This document shows, one piece after another, positions 62,857 to 64,000 of a DNA stretch of 64,000 nt. A program made the translations under genes and the position numbers. The DNA is from Ignatzschineria sp. F8392 (GTDB lineage Bacteria > Pseudomonadota > Gammaproteobacteria > Cardiobacteriales > Wohlfahrtiimonadaceae). Numbering within the stretch: position 1 is the stretch's first letter; each line of letters begins with the position of its first letter. Below the pieces are notes generated by a model. It did no database searches. It saw only the letters and a program-made list of their open reading frames with translations, and had not been told where the DNA came from. The DNA lies in contig NZ_NEFF01000001.1 in the NCBI RefSeq assembly GCF_002252045.1, positions 744,001-808,000 on the forward strand. The letters run 5' to 3'.

Positions 62857-64000
62857 ATGGTTTTTACCATCAAAAGACGCCCCACAAGTCAGGTGATGGT
62901 GGGAAATATTGGTATCGGCTCAGATTATCCCATCAGAGTTCAATCGATGACCAATACAAATACAGAAGATGTTGCGGCAACGGTGGCGCAGATTATTGAG
63001 CTAGCAGATGCTGGCTCTGAGCTTGTTCGTGTTACGGTTAATACCGAGTTAGCGGCAAAGGCAGTTCCCCATATTGTTGAGCAGTTAAGAGTTGCAGGAT
63101 ACGATACTCCCGTCGTGGGCGATTTTCATTTCAATGGGCATCGTCTTTTACAGGCTGAGCCAGAATGTGCTAAAGCGTTGGCTAAATTGCGAATTAATCC
63201 GGGCAATGTCGGGCGTGGAGCACGAAAAGATGAGCAATTTAGTGCAATTGTTGAAGAGGCACTTAAACACCAAAAGCCGGTTAGGATCGGAGTTAATTGG
63301 GGAAGTTTAGATCCCGAGGTACTAAAGCGCCTATGGGATGAGAATCTTAAAAAGGCGACTCCTTTAACAAATGATGAGTTGATGTGCGAAGCGATGATTG
63401 TCTCGGCGCTAGAAAGTATTGCTTTTGCGAAAGAGATAGGGATGACAGATGAAGATATTATCCTCTCTGTGAAAGTGAGTCAGAGCCAGCAGTTAATTAA
63501 GGTCTATCGTGATATCGCACCATTGACTCAGGTACCGCTCCATCTAGGTTTAACAGAAGCTGGGATGGGGATGAAGGGAACAGTGGCTTCAACTGCGGCA
63601 TTAGCCGTCTTACTTCAAGAAGGAATTGGTGATACCATTCGTATCTCTTTAACGCCGGAACCTAATGCCTCTCGGACCGAGGAAGTGCTCGTAGGGAAAG
63701 AGATTTTACAGAGTCTACAGATTCGTGCTTTTACCCCAAAAGTGGTCGCTTGCCCAGGATGTGGCCGAACAAGTAGTGATGATTTTCAACATTTAGCGCA
63801 AGATATCCAATCCTATATCGATAACAATATGCCTACTTGGAAGACCCAATATGAAGGGGTTGAGAAGATGGTGGTTGCAGTTATGGGATGTATTGTTAAC
63901 GGCCCTGGCGAATCTAAAATGGCGAATATCGGCATTAGTCTACCGGGGAATGGTGAGCGACCTGTCGCACCAGTCTATATTGATGGTGAACGATCAGTAA
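62857..64000 (+). CDS. ispG: 4-hydroxy-3-methylbut-2-enyl-diphosphate synthase, 3' end beyond the window
   Basis: Iron-sulfur enzyme of the MEP isoprenoid pathway, converting MEcPP to HMBPP. 381 residues are visible and the frame is still open at the edge. The TIM-barrel start reads [13 protein letters not shown], with [17 protein letters not shown] and [13 protein letters not shown]. Cluster cysteines: [10 protein letters not shown] and GCIVNGPGE. The CPGCGR form and the length point to the longer IspG type, not the 372-residue E. coli one. The start ATG 62857 has AAAGGA six bases upstream. Confidence 0.96.
   Translation, partial: MVFTIKRRPTSQVMVGNIGIGSDYPIRVQSMTNTNTEDVAATVAQIIELADAGSELVRVTVNTELAAKAVPHIVEQLRVAGYDTPVVGDFHFNGHRLLQAEPECAKALAKLRINPGNVGRGARKDEQFSAIVEEALKHQKPVRIGVNWGSLDPEVLKRLWDENLKKATPLTNDELMCEAMIVSALESIAFAKEIGMTDEDIILSVKVSQSQQLIKVYRDIAPLTQVPLHLGLTEAGMGMKGTVASTAALAVLLQEGIGDTIRISLTPEPNASRTEEVLVGKEILQSLQIRAFTPKVVACPGCGRTSSDDFQHLAQDIQSYIDNNMPTWKTQYEGVEKMVVAVMGCIVNGPGESKMANIGISLPGNGERPVAPVYIDGERSV

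Overview
The window looks like an ordinary chromosomal stretch of a gammaproteobacterium of low-to-moderate GC, possibly of the Ignatzschineria/Wohlfahrtiimonas (Cardiobacteriales) type. That placement is an inference from gene content (cbb3 oxidase with its full maturation set, GatCAB, LptD/LpxK outer-membrane genes, HemJ, fused TrpCF, a long IspG, a TopA without zinc fingers) and is not proven. I see no transposase, phage, integrase, toxin-antitoxin pair or CRISPR array.

Layout. 1-6.5 kb: 5' part of an NtrX-like response regulator, topA with a histone-like tail, a small membrane ORF, dgkA, tsaD and dgt. 6.6-16 kb: the cytochrome cbb3 block ccoNOQP, ccoG, ccoH, ccoI, ccoS behind an exact FNR palindrome. 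It runs without a gap into gatC, gatA, gatB (to 19.3 kb). 19.3-20.6 kb is a long AT-rich spacer before an orphan DeoR regulator. 21.5-25 kb: comEC (minus) and ychJ. 25-31.4 kb: ilvD, two identical tRNA-Asn units, nicotinate phosphoribosyltransferase plus nadE (NAD salvage), and a membrane metallophosphoesterase. 31.6-37 kb: a tryptophan operon trpL-trpD-trpCF-trpB-trpA with a readable Trp-Trp leader peptide and attenuator, but no trpE/trpG. 37-44 kb: a small membrane protein, an isochorismatase-fold hydrolase, an SLC13 transporter with RCK_C domains, an unknown protein, msrA, a 47-residue protein with a Cys-rich tail, and a LysR regulator. 43.9-64 kb is mostly minus strand: dinB, rnr, a DUF2218 protein, lpxK, coaX, an unknown, a HAD phosphatase, dtd (+), an LLM oxidoreductase, a possible Imm51-like protein, a PuuP-like transporter, lptD, yccA (+), an unknown (+), dprA, bcp (+), hemJ, and the start of ispG (+).

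Working together: the cco genes build and equip a high-affinity terminal oxidase (CcoI supplies copper, CcoG/H/S assemble) under likely oxygen control. The gat genes downstream make Gln-tRNA and/or Asn-tRNA by transamidation. The trp block carries its own attenuation. comEC and dprA are both present, so natural transformation is plausible.

The most unusual properties are the attenuator placed on a trp operon that lacks trpE, the monocistronic acidic micropeptide ending in two cysteines round a glycine run, a ComEC whose metallo-beta-lactamase signature is eroded, a large number of unrelated short tandem repeats (units mostly 8-13 bp) in the intergenic spacers, and a strikingly frequent TGCCGG hexamer.
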